NCBI RefSeq assembly: GCF_947172395.1
Contig: NC_069109.1
Coordinates: 5,961,163-6,025,162 of the forward strand
Length of the DNA: 64,000 bases
Source: Bicyclus anynana
Lineage: Eukaryota > Arthropoda > Insecta > Lepidoptera > Nymphalidae
Direction: 5' to 3'
Below are positions 32,395 to 43,985 of the stretch, piece after piece. The position numbers were made by a program, and so were the translations under genes. Under the pieces are notes generated by a model, which searched no databases, was not told the origin of the DNA, and saw only the letters and a list, made by a program, of their open reading frames with translations. Positions within the stretch are counted from its first letter, which is position 1. Each line of letters opens with the position of its first letter.

Positions 32395-32930
32395 AATATT
32401 AAAAATATTATCATCATTATCAACACATTTTCGGCTCGCTGCTGAGCACGAGTCTCCTATCAGAATGAGAGGCGGCCTCCATGGCGCAGTGGTATGCGCG
32501 GTGGATTTAAAAGACGGAGGTCCTGGGTTCAATCCCCGGCTGGGCAGATTGAGATTTTCTTAATTTGTCCAGGTCTGGCTGGTGGGAGGCTTCGGCCGTG
32601 GCTAGTTACCACCCTACCGGCAAAGACGTACCGCCAAGCGATTTAGCGTTCCGGTACGATGCCGTGTAGAAACCGAAAGGGGTGTGGATTTTCATCCTCC
32701 TCCTAACAAGTTAGCCCGCTTCCATCTTAGACTGCATCATCACTTAACATCAGGTGAGATTGTAGTCAAGGGCTAACTTGTAAATAATAAAAAAAAAGGG
32801 GAATCAGGCCAATAGTCCACCACGCACCAATGCGGATCGGCAGACTACACACACGCAGAGAATTGAGAAAATTCTCTGGTATGCAGGTTTCCTCACGATG
32901 TTTTCCTTCAACGTTATCTATTCTGGGGGT
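32395..32930 (-). mobile_element. SINE-A interrupted by SINE-B
   Basis: SINE-A (reverse) begins TTTTCGGCTCGCTGCTGAGC, stops after CAGAATGAGAG near 32472, and resumes at about 32805 (CAGGCCAATAGTCCACCACG) to CCTCACGATGTTTTCCTTCA. Confidence 0.85.
32473..32798 (+). mobile_element. SINE-B, complete, inside SINE-A
   Basis: GGCCTCCATGGCGCAGTGG and TATGCGCGGTGG head, GGGTTCAATCCC B box, full body, CAGGTGAGATTGTAGTCAAG tail with A-run. It is the best full-length example of the family here. Confidence 0.9.
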
Positions 32931-33060
32931 GGTATAATTTGATTTCCACCCCATTAGAGAACACGTGGCTTACTATTGTGCTCTGGGGATCATCAAAATG
33001 GGACAGATTATTTTCTAATCAAATTGCCTGTACTAATATTATAAAGAGGTAAAGGAGGTT

Positions 33061-33610
33061 GGCGAAAGTGGGAGTCACACTCTGAAGTGTCCTACAATCA
33101 TACATTTGTATTGATTAAAACTATTATTTTGTATGATGATTGTAAAAAATAAAAAAAGTGTGTCAGCTCCGTCGCACGAATTGAGTTTACTCTTTTCAAT
33201 AGCAACGCCTGAAAAGTGAAAGGTGCGCAACCGAGGTGCAGCGCTGCGTGCGCGCCCGCCAACAGCGTGCACGTACGTGCGGACGCGCTAGGTATGTGCA
33301 CGCTATGGCGGCTACGTACGGTGAAAGGTGCGCAGAATAGGTTGCGCACAAAAAACGTACCGAGGGGTATAAATGAAAAATCGATTGTTAAGGAGTAAAC
33401 TCCAATAAGTTATGAAATGACATTATATATAAAAAATCGATTCTTAAGGAGTAAACTCCAAAAATATTGAGATTTTACAGCACGGGAATCAAAAGATAAA
33501 ACGTGCATTTTATTAACAAAAAAAGTCATCTGCATAAACGCCTTGTCGTATTTATGAAGCAATCACGCAGTTGTATGTCAACGGTGGTGTTTTTCACATT
33601 TATGTATAAA
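33061..33610. other. unassigned sequence with a GC-rich block
   Basis: 33170-33355 is rich in CpG (GTGCGCGCCCGCCAACAGCG, CACGTACGTGCGGACGCG) with a repeated GTGAAAGGTGCGCA. At 33370-33460 a phrase AATCGATT(G/C)TTAAGGAGTAA occurs twice. No gene model. Confidence 0.4.
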
Positions 33611-33812
33611 CTAGCTGACGCCGCGCGGTTTCACCCGCGTGGTTCCCGTTCCCGTAAGAATACGGAGATAATATATAGCCTATAGCCTTCCTCGATAAAT
33701 GGGCTATCTAACATTGAAAGAATTTTTCAAATCGGACCAGTATTTCCTGAGATTAGCGCGTTCAATCAAAGAAAACAAACTCTTCAGCTTTATTATATTA
33801 GTAAAGATAGGA
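33611..33812 (-). mobile_element. Helitron, short complete copy
   Basis: ACTAGCTGACGCCGCGCGG to CTTTATTATATTAGTAAAGAT. Confidence 0.85.
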
Positions 33813-34349
33813 TACCTACTAATTTAAGGTATATCTTTTATCCCTGCTTTTTGAGACTGCTTTCCATTTACTTATTTCTTAGTTTAATCACGATAAACAA
33901 CTATTTATAGGTTTTCATTATGTACGCAACTTCTATCAGCTAGTCCCAAAATACATGCAATCTCGCCATTCTCCTTTGTGAAGTTATAGGGGTAATCTCT
34001 GGATCTATAGTATTATAACTTCGATTGATCTTCTTGTGTTGACTCGTGCCTACGCTAGGTGGCGCGACTTGTCGTGAACAATTGGGTTTTCACTTTGACT
34101 TTGACTTTGATATAAGGCGCTTGTAAAAAAGTTGGCAACCCTAGAGCGAGGGAAAGACGCATGACGTCATCTTGTTTCGAGTGTGCAGCCTATTCCAACG
34201 AATTATAAGACGAATTATAACTTTAACTCTATAAATGGAGGACTTTCCATACTAACTTTTAACCCCTATTTCAACCACTTATTTTATTTTCGCTATAAAA
34301 AGTATCCTATAACCTTCTCCGTATTATGATCTCAAACCGTACTAAATGA

Positions 34350-34795
34350 CATAATAAAAAGGGCTCTTGCCACCATAAATATTCCTGCGCTAATCGAGCC
34401 GTTAGGAATCAGTCGGGATGATGGTAAGAGACCTGATGGATTGACGCTGGTTCCCTGGGAAATGGGGCGGGCCCTAATGTGGGACGCTACATGCGTCGAC
34501 ACATTAGCACCGTGTCATATCAGGGAGACAGAATCAAGACCGGTAAGTGGCTCAAATATGCCTCTCTGACAGAGAGTTACATATTTGTACCTTTTGCCGT
34601 GGAGACCCTTGGGCCATGGAGTCGCAGTGCCAAAAAATTTTTCCGTACTATTTCACCGCGGCTTGTTGCCTCGACTGGTGACAGAAGGGCTGGCTCATTT
34701 TTTGCGCAAAGGATCAGCCTGGCTGTCCAGCGCGGAAATGCAGCCAGTATTCTTGCCACCATTCCACGTGGGCATGATTTGTATAGTTATTAGGA
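34350..34795 (+). pseudogene. fragment of a mobile-element polyprotein, frameshifted
   Basis: In changing + frames the sequence reads RDDGKRPDGLTLVPWEMGR, then ALMWDATCVDTLAP, then YIFVPFAVETLGPWSRSAKK and FFAQRISLAVQRGNAASIL. I recognise the pattern (PDG...LVPW...WD.T..DT, ETLGPW, L.QR.S.A.QRGNA) from C-terminal parts of invertebrate reverse-transcriptase ORFs. The clade cannot be named. A frame change occurs near 34550. Confidence 0.55.
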
Positions 34796-34964
34796 TAAGT
34801 TAGCTTAAGTTCCTTATTGTATTCTTTCTCAACCGTACTAAGTTTCATTTGAATTCATCCAGTAGTTTCAGCGTGAACAAAAAATAGACTGACAGACAAG
34901 AAATCAAAAAAAAATATTTTTGGCTTCAGTATCGATTGTATAATCGTCGTCATCGTCATCGACC

Positions 34965-35160
34965 CATATTCGGCTCACTGCTGAGCTCGAGTCTCCTCTC
35001 AGAATGAGAGGGGTTAGGACAATAATCCACCACTCTAGCCCAATGCGGATTGGCAGACTTCACACACGCAGAGAATTAAGATAATTCTCTGGTATGCAGG
35101 TTTCCTCACGATGTTTTCCTTCACCGATTGAGACACGTGATATTTAATTTCTTAAATTGT
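34965..35160 (-). mobile_element. SINE-A 3' two thirds
   Basis: CCCATATTCGGCTCACTGC to GACACGTGATATTTAATTTC. Confidence 0.85.
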
Positions 35161-35235
35161 ATTTTGTATAATGCCCTCCAATAAAAATTTCAAAATGTTC
35201 AATGTACAGAACTAGACCTGTTAGTTTTATTATAG

Positions 35236-36538
35236 ACTAGCGGACGCCCGCGACTTCGTCCGCGTAAAAATTTATGTAAACTTCTCTACCTCTACCTTAC
35301 CCTGCTCGTAAACCTACCCAACCCTACCCTACCCTACCCTACCCCTACCTTACTCCTACCCTACCGCTAACGCTAACCCTTCCCTCCCCTCACCTTACCC
35401 TACCCTAACCCTACCCGTAACCTATCCATACCCTATCCTACCCTACCCCTAATCTACCCCTACCCTACCCCTACCCTACCGCTAACCCTAACCCTTCCCT
35501 ACCCCTACCTTATCCCTACCCTAACCCTTCCCTACCCTTCCCTACCCCTACCCTACCCTACCCCTATCCTACTCCTCCCCTACCCTATACGTTCCATATC
35601 CTTCCCCTACCTCTACCTTGCCCCTACCCTACACTACCCCTACCTTACCCTACACTTTCCCTAAATTACCCCTACCCTACCTCTATCCTAGCCCTTCCCT
35701 ACCTCTATCCTATCCCTACCCTCAGCAAAATTGGTCCAGCCTTTTGTGCGTGGTGCAATGACCAAAAGACTATAATTTCCCAAGCGACTTCTATGCTAAT
35801 ACTATAAAGAGGTAAAGTTTGTGTGGTTGTCGGGGGTAATCTCTGGATCTACTGGACCGATTTGGAAAATTCTTTTACCAATAGAAAGCTACATTATTTG
35901 CGAGTGTCATAGGCTATGTTTGGTCCTCATATTCATACGGGAACGGGAACCACGTAATTGAAACCGCGGGGCGTCATATAGCGGCATTTCTGCGACTTTC
36001 AGAAATTTTATATTATCTCCGAAACTATATAACTAATTAACATACTGTAAAGGGCAAATCTTATCTCTATAATATCCTTGTGATTATTAAATCATTTATT
36101 TTGATAAGGTTTTAAGTTTAGTTGTGTAAATAATGACGTAAACCTTAGTTAAAAATTTAAATAATTTATTAAAGTACTAAAGGTATCTGCTAAAATATAA
36201 AAGATAGATATATGGTGTCGCAGACTTTTTTGTAGAACTTTTAAAGGTTTAAAAAGCCTCCATACATTTATTTCAGTTATACGCAATGGTTGAGGCAGCG
36301 CATGCGTATAAGTAAGTTTTTCGGTCTGACCTGTAAGAGAAAACCCGCGATATCTCAGTAGTTATATATGATAGAAATAAAAAATATAGCCTATAGCACT
36401 CCCCGATAACGTAGCATTCTACTGGTGAAAGAATTTTTAAAATCGGTCCAGTAGTTCCGAAGATTACCCCATTTCAAAAAAATGTTACAAACTTACAAAC
36501 TTACAAACTTTACCTCTTTATAATATTAGTATAGATAT
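35236..36538 (-). mobile_element. Helitron, long (CCCTAC)n-bearing subtype, copy 2
   Basis: Same order of segments as 18953-20308, from ACTAGCGGACGCCCGCGACT through CCCTACCC repeats and AGCAAAATTGGTCCAGCC to TTATAATATTAGTATAGAT. The two copies look close, with small length changes in the repeat tract. Confidence 0.9.
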
Positions 36539-37334
36539 GGATCGATAGATTTTTGAGGATTATGGAAATAAAAATGCGTGCTAAGAAATAGAATAATAGT
36601 GTTTTCTTTCAATTTAAACATTCTTAACAGTTTTTTTCAACATAAACGTTTAGATAACAGACATTTTTTAACATTTGTAAATAAATTTAACAAAAACAAT
36701 AAGTAGTATAAACAATTTGTCGCTGATAGCTTTCTTGCAATTGGTTGCTTGCGTATTTGCCAAAGCGAAGCCTAACTATGTCCGATGGAAGAGTGTTTTT
36801 ACTATGAGTTAGAACTTTAAATAGCTTCAAATTGCAAAATACGTACAACTAAATTATTTATTACTCTAAAAGCATTTTTAACCGACTTCAAAAAAAAAGG
36901 AGGAGGTTTCTCAATTCGACCGTATATATATATTTTTTTTTACAAAACTTTTGTTTATTTCAATAATAAAATGGTTTAGACAATATTTGTCAATAAAAAT
37001 ACATGTTGAAATCATTTTTTTTTTTAATGTTTACGTGAATTTCTTCATTTTGAAACACTTGTATAAAATATTATATATATTTTTGGAACGAAGTATTTAA
37101 TTCATTCAGCAGGTTAATTCACTAAGTTTGACGTATGTTACATGATATATACGAAATTTACAAAATTCAGATTCATGTAACAAATACCACCCGGTGTCTA
37201 ACTGACAACCCTTCGTGGATATCATACAGTAGGTAGATGACATTACTCAGTTGAATTGATGTTTATTTTAATAAGTTGTTATTAAAGAACAAATTAGTGA
37301 ATAGACCAGCAAGTACAGATAGCGCATACACTGG
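36539..37334. other. AT-rich intergenic sequence
   Basis: Contains AACCGACTTCAAAAAAAAAG near 36880, a phrase common to interspersed DNA (also about 52120-52140 in complement). No gene is seen. Confidence 0.4.
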
Positions 37335-37870
37335 TACGCGGGGAATTGATGACACTCCCATAGTATGCGGGCAACGGGGGCAAGGACTGCGTAGGTGTGA
37401 AGTCGTGCGCGCGGGGCATCGCTACCCCCCTCCTGGCCCTGGCAAGTTCGTGGATGACACTCCCATGATATGCGGGCAACGGGGTCAGGGACTGCGTAGG
37501 TGTGAAGTCGTGCGCGTGAGGCATCGCTACCCCCCTCCTGGCCCTGGCATGTTCGTTGATGACACTCCCATGATATGCGGGTACGGGGGGAAGAACTGCT
37601 TAGATGTGAAGTCGTGCGCGCGGGGCATTGTTACCACCCTCCCAGCCCGAGCAAGTTCGTTGATGACACTTCCATGATATACGGGCAACGGGGGGAGCGA
37701 CTGCTTAGGTGTGAAATCGTGCGCGCGGGGCATTGTTACCACAATCCCAGCCCGCGCAAGCTTGTTGATGACACTCCCATGATATGCGGGCGACGAGGGT
37801 GGGAAGAACTACGCAGGTGTGAAATCGTGCGCGCGGGGCATCGCGTATGTAGGCGTGGACAGTGTTTCCC
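37335..37870 (+). repeat. GC-rich minisatellite, about 104-bp unit, 5 copies
   Basis: Units start GATGACACTCCCATGATATG at about 37348, 37452, 37557, 37661 and 37766, each with GTGTGAAGTCGTGCGCGCGG and GGGCAT. It ends about 110 bases past the gene 5 stop codon. Frames across it are artefacts. Confidence 0.9.
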
Positions 37871-37977
37871 AACTACACGTTACACAGGAACGCGCTATCC
37901 GTAATAGAATGATTCTTAAAATGAGGATTGTTTTACTATCGCAGATTCGTTCCAAAAAACTGCAAAACATTTACTTT

Positions 37978-40900
37978 CTATGCGCCGACGCTAACATCGG
38001 CAGCAGCTTTGTCATCGGTGTTCAAATTCTTCCTCGCTTCTTCAATAATATCATCAACTAGTTCTTTCAAATTTTCATTTGTTTGTTTAAAGAGAGGTAT
38101 TAGACTTTCAACCTCTTTAGAAACATTAGGCGTAGTCGCAATTAGCTCGTCCAAAGTTTTATCTGCAGCCAATTTGAAATCGTCCAATGTTTTTGCGTCC
38201 TTACTTTGAATAGCATCATTCAAATCTTTAATAATGGTAGAGGGTGCTTCGATAGCTTTTGAGATAAGATTTCCATCTTCTTTAACTGGCTTAGGTGTAT
38301 TGGTTATCAATTTATTCGTTTCTTTCCCAAAATTGCTAGCACCTATGCCAAGTTCATAAAAGGTACGAGCGTTATCAATTTCACCGTTGTGGCGCCTGTC
38401 GATGAGATCTTTCAAAGCCTTGATTTGATAATCGAAGACTGCCTGCAAACTCTGAACCCATTCGTCAACGGTTAATGGCTTTGAATCGGCATTTAAATCC
38501 TTCTTCGCTTCTTCAACAATAGTTTTAAATGTCTTTCCCAATTTATCAACTAAATTTTCTAAAGAAGATTTCAAATCTTTACTCCCTTCAGATAAATTTG
38601 AAAATCCATCGAGTGTTTCTTTCAAAGATTTATCTGCATTTGCCAGGAAATCATCCATTGTTTCAGTGTTGTCACTTTGGAAAGCATTAAACGAATCTTT
38701 AATAAGATTAACATAGATTGCAATATCATTGTTTATAAGCTCTGCATCTTTTTTAAGTGGCCCATCCACTTTGTTGCTGTATTCATCAGCATCTTTTTGT
38801 AAATTATTACCACCTATACTAAGTATAGCAATAGCATTATATGGTTTGACTTCTCCGTTTTTGAGTTTTTCATTGAGGTCTGTCAAATTTTTGGCGTGCT
38901 CATCGATGACGCCCTTTATAGCTTGTATCGATTCATCATCGGCAGATGACACTGGAACATCAGTATTCAACTTTTTCTTCCCTTCTTCAGCAATAACGTT
39001 TAACGTATCTTTCAGTGAGTTAATTAACTTATCAAATTTAGTTTTTAATTCTTCACTCCCTTTGGAAACATTAGCAAACGTCTCAATAATTTTTTTTATG
39101 GATTCATCTAAATTCGATTGAAAAGCATCCAATTGTTTAATATCGCCACTTTGATAAGCATTTCCAATAGCATGAAACTCGTCTACACATTTTGAGATAG
39201 CATTTACCATATTTTTTGAATCCGTTTGAAGTGGTCCAGTCGTGAAACTGTTGTACACGTTGGCTTTGTTATGAAGATCACCTCCACCTGCAATAAGTTC
39301 TTTAATGGCATCTTCGCCATTCAATTTACCGTTCTTGAGCCTCATGTCGACGTCTTTCAAACAGTTGATATGATAATCTATGCCTTCCTCCATATCGTGA
39401 ATCAACGCATCATCGTGAGCCTTTTTGGCACGTTTTACAATGTCATCGGTATATGTTTTGATTTGTTCTACTATGTCTGGAATGGCTTTACTAATTTCAT
39501 CATATTTTTCATAAGTTTCAACCAGTTTGTCAGATACGTCTTTCCAAAATGCACTAGATTTATCGAGGAAAGCATCATAGGCGTCATTGCTTTTGGCTTT
39601 AATGGTTTCTTTTAATTCCTCGATGCGCTCATTGATATGTTTAAAGGTAGCAGCTGCTTCAGACTTGTCCAACTTTTTAGCAATTGCAGCAATTGCGGCC
39701 TCAGCTTTAGCAATTGCTTCATCTCTTGCTACTTCCATGGCTTCGCCGGTTTTGTCTGCATCGTCTTTTGCTTTAGCGAATGCTGCTTTCGCATCCGCAA
39801 TTAGTTTGGCATACCATTCATCGAAATTTTCCTTAGCTTGTTTTACTTTTGCTACGCCATCATTTAGGACCTTGTCAACTTTTTTCCCACCTTCGGCCAC
39901 AATGTCTCCAATAACTTCAGCACCTTTCGACAAGTCGGCAGAGACTTTGGCACTGATTTCAGACGCTATATTGATCAGCGGCGTGCTGCGCGTAGCTGGG
40001 ATGAGCGTGACCAATGTCTGAAAGTCAAAAAGTTAATAAAGTATTGTGGTCAACCCATATTCGGCTCATTTTTATCAGTGTTAAGAAAAAAGAAAAATCA
40101 AAACTTTCGGGGTTCCTTCCTTTAAATGAAAGTGATGATTTTTCTCGTTTACCCCCTAGTGTTAAATAGTGGGTCTACAAAAATTTTAAAAGTGGGTGAG
40201 ACTTTATTATAATTCTTTTTACACGACTGCAAGAAGATATTTTTCGCGCTTAACTTGTATGTAATTAATTAATAAAGAAGAATTTATTTTATTTATCGTT
40301 TTTCTTAATTATTCTTTATTTATTTATTTTATTAGGATAACCAACAGCTATTACGACGTCACAATGTTAAAAATTTACATTGGAATAAATATACGAGTAG
40401 TTATAGCTAACTAGCGGACGCCCGCGACTTCGTCCGCGTGACACTCGATGTAAACTTTCAACTACCACTACCCAACGCTACCCCTACCCTACCCCCTACC
40501 CTACCTTACCCTACCTTACCCTACCCTACCCCTACCCTACCCCTACCTTTTCCTGAATTTTCTTTGCTATAAACCTCACGGAGCCCGAGACCTTTCCAAC
40601 GAATGCAAAACCGTGGAAGTCGGTTCGTGCGTTCTAGAGTTATAGCATCAGGAAGGAAAACCCGACTTATTTTTATATATTAGATTACAGGTTATCACAG
40701 CATTCATTACGTAAATACTACAGTTGTCAGAAATTAATGAATGTCAAATTAAATAATGCAAATGAATATGCAAAAAAAATGTTAGACTACAATAAACTAA
40801 AAGCAATAAAAATAAAAAAAACAAGTCACATAAAATTAAATATACAAAACAAGAAAATGGTATCTAAAAATTACAAAAGTAATTACATTATTAAAGATTA

Positions 40901-42803
40901 CAATACAATTACAATTATGTACTATTATAACATGTCATTGTCAATTATTAATTAAAAGTCAATTATTATTGGATGCCAAATAACATTAAGTATTGGCATT
41001 TAATACATTATGCTGAGCGCTTATAATAGTTGAGATTATTGTAGACTAAATCAATATCCTTATGATGTTTCATTTCACACACTCATTGTATAAGTCCGAT
41101 ACCCAAGGAATTTTTAGTAGACTCAGAAGTGATTACAAATATAAGAAAACTAATGTCGAACAAAGGTTATGATTCACAACATTTGTCAGGACAACTTAAT
41201 TAACAAATCAAACTGTAACCAAAATAAGACCCCAGAATGGCAGAGAATAACCTTGAGTGAAGTCACGCACTTGTGAACGATGTGAGTATGGTTAAAGGCG
41301 CCTTTGACAGATATCTAACACTCCCCTTTTCCACTCAAGTCACTCTCCCCGCCTATCCCAAGTGACCCATAAGGTATTTTATTGGTGATATAAATATTGT
41401 ACTAATATCATTATTATTGTCCTTCTCCCATAACGGTCATCATTACCAACCCGTATTCGGCTCACTGCTGAGCTCGAGTCTCCTCTCGCAAAGAGAGGGC
41501 TTCACACACGCAGACAATTAAGAAAATTCTCAGGTATGCAAGTTTCCTCACGATGTTTTCCTTCACCGTTTGAGACACGTGATATTTAAGTTCTTAAAAT
41601 GCACACAACTGAAAAGTTGGAGGTTTTTTTTTTATTCTTTACAAGTTAGCCCTCGACTACAATCTCACCTGATGGTAAGTGATGATGCACTAAGATGGAA
41701 GCGGGCTAACTTGTTAGGAGGAGAATGACAATCCACACCCCTTTCGGTTTCTACACGGCATCGTACTGGAACGCTAAATCGCTTGGCGGTACGTCTTTGC
41801 CAGTAGGGTGGTAACTAGCCACGGCCGAAGCCTCCCACCAGCCAGACCTGGACCAATTAAGAAAATCTCAATCTGCCCAGCCGGGGATCGAACCCAGGAC
41901 CTCCGTTTTGTAAATCCACCGCGCATACCACTGCGCCACGGAGGTCGTCAAATTATATACCAATGAACAATTTATCTTCTCTACTATATAAAAATAAGTC
42001 GGGTTTTCCTTCCTGACGCTATAACTCCAGAACGCACGAACCGATTTCCACGGTTTTGCATTCGTTTAAAAGGTCTCGGGCTCCGTGAGGTTTATAGCAA
42101 AGAAAATTCAGGAAAAATTTCAACGTAGGGTAGGGGTAGGGTAGGGGTAGGGTAGAGGTATTTGAAAGTTTACATCGAGTTTCACGCGAACGAAGTCGCG
42201 GGCGTCCGCTAGTAATTATATATATTAAATAACAATGAACAATTTGTGAACAATGAACAAGTGTGTGAAGTCTGCCAATCCGCATTGGGCCAGCGTGGTG
42301 GACTATTGGCCTAACCCCTCTCATTCTGAGGAGACTCGAGCTCAGCAGTGAGCCGAATATGGGTTGATGACGAACAATTTTAAGGCAAAGTTTAGAATTT
42401 GAACTATCGTGTGTGTTATTCATATTAATTGATTATGAAACACGGCTACAACTCACGTGATATTAGATCGGAGTATGCCCTAGTTTCGAACCCATACGGG
42501 GCCCTTAGTCATGAGCTGGTTCCATCAGTCGAATCGAATCTGTGTCTGTGAATCGAAAGTGGTCGAATCAGTTTGGATCGCGGCACGATCCAAACTGATT
42601 CGACTGTTTGACTGTTTGGATCGTGCCGCGATGCAAGAACCAGCTCATGACTAAGGGCCCCGTATGGGTTAAAACTAATCGGGCATACTCCGACGTAATA
42701 TCACGTGAGTTTGAGCCGTGTTTCATAATCAATTAATATCAATCAAGGTAGTTATTAAAGAAAATCTTACCACCAAACCGAGGAAGACTAGTGCCTTATT
42801 CAT
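37978..42803 (-). CDS. gene 5: secreted three-repeat alpha-helical protein, 690 aa (2 exons)
   Basis: Exon 1 is 42803-42771 (donor GTAAG) and exon 2 is 40017-37978 (acceptor CTTTCAG, stop TAG), joined in phase 0. The signal peptide spans about residues 1-22 (MNKALVFLGLV then TLVTLIPATRS). Residues about 35-215 are a charged Ala/Lys/Glu-rich segment with heptad-like spacing. Then come three related repeats, about 217-364, 370-522 and 527-680. Each opens with a helix before a (K/H)NGE/KLNGE turn, has a GIG/GGG(D/N)L-type motif, and ends EE(G/A)(K/R)K(K/D/N)LN(T/A)D. Only two Cys are present. No membrane segment is seen beyond the signal. The family is not recognised; the shape suggests an extracellular helical-bundle or coiled-coil protein. 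Intron 1 carries Helitrons, SINEs and MITE-3. The long intact frame with biased composition is strong evidence of a functional gene. Confidence 0.85.
40205..40400. repeat. repeat fragments in gene 5 intron
   Basis: TTCTTTTTACACGACTGCAA matches 4541 and 5615. A CTATTACGACGTCACAATGT phrase resembles the GACGTCA repeat. Confidence 0.4.
40408..40690 (-). mobile_element. Helitron, short with CCCTAC repeats
   Basis: ACTAGCGGACGCCCGCGACT, CCCTACCTTACCCTACC, GAGCCCGAGACCTTTCCAAC, then TCGTGCGTTCTAGAGTTATA. It is the inverse of the copy at 41985-42215. Confidence 0.8.
41097..41372 (-). repeat. interspersed repeat, inverse of 24825-25085
   Basis: AAGAAAACTAATGTCGAACA, CACAACATTTGTCAGGACA, CCCCTTTTCCACTCAAGTC, CTCTCCCCGCCTATCCC. 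Confidence 0.7.
41440..41945 (-). mobile_element. SINE-A with SINE-B inserted
   Basis: SINE-A reverse from TATTCGGCTCACTGCTGAGC to ACTGAAAAGTTGGAGG (41627, with an internal deletion). A reverse SINE-B follows (T-run, CAAGTTAGCCCTCGACTAC ... CACTGCGCCACGGAGG) to 41945. The head of SINE-A is not seen after it. Confidence 0.8.
41985..42215 (+). mobile_element. Helitron, short
   Basis: CTACTATATAAAAATAAGTC at the start, GGTCTCGGGCTCCGTGAGG, (GGGTAGGGGTA)n, end GTCGCGGGCGTCCGCTAGT. Confidence 0.8.
42255..42372 (+). mobile_element. SINE-A 3' end
   Basis: GTGTGTGAAGTCTGCCAATC to GCCGAATATGGGTTGATG. A few bases are deleted in the TCTGAGAGGAG segment. Confidence 0.8.
42431..42730. mobile_element. 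MITE-3, long inverted repeat
   Basis: Left arm GATTATGAAACACGGCTAC ... CATACGGGGCCCTTAGTCAT and right arm ATGACTAAGGGCCCCGTATG ... GCCGTGTTTCATAATC are complements over about 95 bases. Between them is a second stem (TTGGATCGCGGCACGATCC). It ends about 35 bases from the gene 5 exon 1 donor. Confidence 0.85.
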
Positions 42804-42846
42804 GGTTGTAACTGATGCTACATAATTGCTTCAACTTTCAATCCAT

Positions 42847-42854
42847 CTTATATA
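42847..42854 (-). promoter_or_regulatory. TATA box of gene 5
   Basis: TATATAAG on the minus strand, 44 bases before the ATG (42803). Confidence 0.7.
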
Positions 42855-43114
42855 CTTTACCAGAACAATGGCAATATTCGTACTGTTTGCGTTAAACAGA
42901 ATAAAATTAATATTAAAATTACTAAACAAATAAGATGTGTTAAAAATAAATTTGCCACAGATGTGGAAAACATACGTTGTCTCGATGTTTCAGGGTTGAG
43001 GCAAAAGATATTTTTCAAATTCATCAACATTAGGATGTTTATTTTTTTTTTTAATTTTTCGATTTTCATTTCACTTTGCTCGAATTCTCGATACCGTGCA
43101 CAGTGCACATATAT
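42855..43114. other. upstream region of gene 5, no element recognised
   Basis: AT-rich. GTGCACAGTGCAC-like palindrome near 43097-43109. May hold regulatory sites that cannot be read by eye. Confidence 0.35.
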
Positions 43115-43119
43115 CAAAA

Positions 43120-43558
43120 AATCTATACTAATATTATTTTTTTTTTATTATTTAATAGTCTTTATGTGTACACCACAATAAATAAAAGAAAACAAGCAAA
43201 ACAGAAACATAAGAACAAGTAGAATACAAAAGGCGGCTTTATCGCTTAGTAGCGATCTCTTCCAGGCAACCTCAGGCTTAAGAACTTATTAGGACAACTG
43301 TAGGTGGTGTGTACGTAATAATAATGTACATTATACAAACATACAAATAACTACACACTAATACATAAACCATAACACACATTATATTATTATAAAGCTG
43401 AAGAGTTTGTTTGTTTGATTGATTGAACGCGCTAATCTCAGGAACTACTGGTCCGATTTGAAAAATTCTTTCAGTGTTAGATAGCCCATTTATCGAGGAA
43501 GGCTATATATTATCCCTGTATTCTTACGAGAATGGGAACCACGCGGCGTCAGCTAGTA
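43120..43558 (+). mobile_element. Helitron with an insertion near its 5' end
   Basis: CTATACTAATATTAT begins at about 43121, is interrupted from about 43137 to 43385 by a LINE-like tail (TTTATGTGTACACCACAATA, then TAGTAGCGATCTCTTCC), and resumes ATTATTATAAAGCTGAAGAG to GCGGCGTCAGCTAGT. Confidence 0.7.
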
Positions 43559-43634
43559 TCTGTATAAAGTTCTGACTAAATTCTTTATCACAACTCTTGC
43601 TCAAAAACACTGTCATAATTCCACTCCACAGTGG

Positions 43635-43985
43635 TACGATACTAGATGAAAATTCATACAGTTTTAGCTTCCTTACATTAAATGTGACATTTTTTAATAA
43701 ATGAACTATAAACATAAACGCAGAAATAACAAAGATATTAGTAATTTTGTTTAAACGCCCATACAAATCTAACGATCATTAATTGCCTACGACGTCATAA
43801 GTTCGTACCATTTTGTATGGGGCGTTTTTCAGGGATCCGCGGCAGCGCCGCAAATCTGACTCTTTAAATCCCTGTAGCACCGAAAGTAATGATCGCAGAT
43901 ACACTGTTACTTTTACAAAATTGCTTTACTATTAGCCTACTCTTAATTTATATACAATTTAAAAAAATCTCATCATCCCAATTCT
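43635..43985 (+). mobile_element. MITE-1, 5'-truncated
   Basis: From ATGAAAATTCATACAGTTTT to AATCTCATCATCCCAATT. Confidence 0.85.

Larger units (their letters stand above)
32155..33060. repeat. 130-bp direct repeats flanking a SINE nest
   Basis: A segment with ACACCCCATTAGAGA, GCTATTGTGCTCTTGGGATC, and AATTGTCTGTACCAATATTA (about 32160-32310) is repeated at about 32925-33055 (CACCCCATTAGAGAACACG, CTATTGTGCTCTGGGGATC). The SINE-A/SINE-B nest lies between. Confidence 0.6.

Noticed and set aside
37276..37904. Frames across the 104-bp satellite
   Set aside because: Repeat artefacts on both strands; the real gene ends at 37978.
39587..40021. Plus-strand frames opposite gene 5
   Set aside because: Complement of a Lys/Glu/Ala-rich coding region; no start context or splice support.
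40737..40955. 72-codon Lys/Asn-rich frame
   Set aside because: AT-rich intron sequence of gene 5; no signal peptide, promoter or splice structure.
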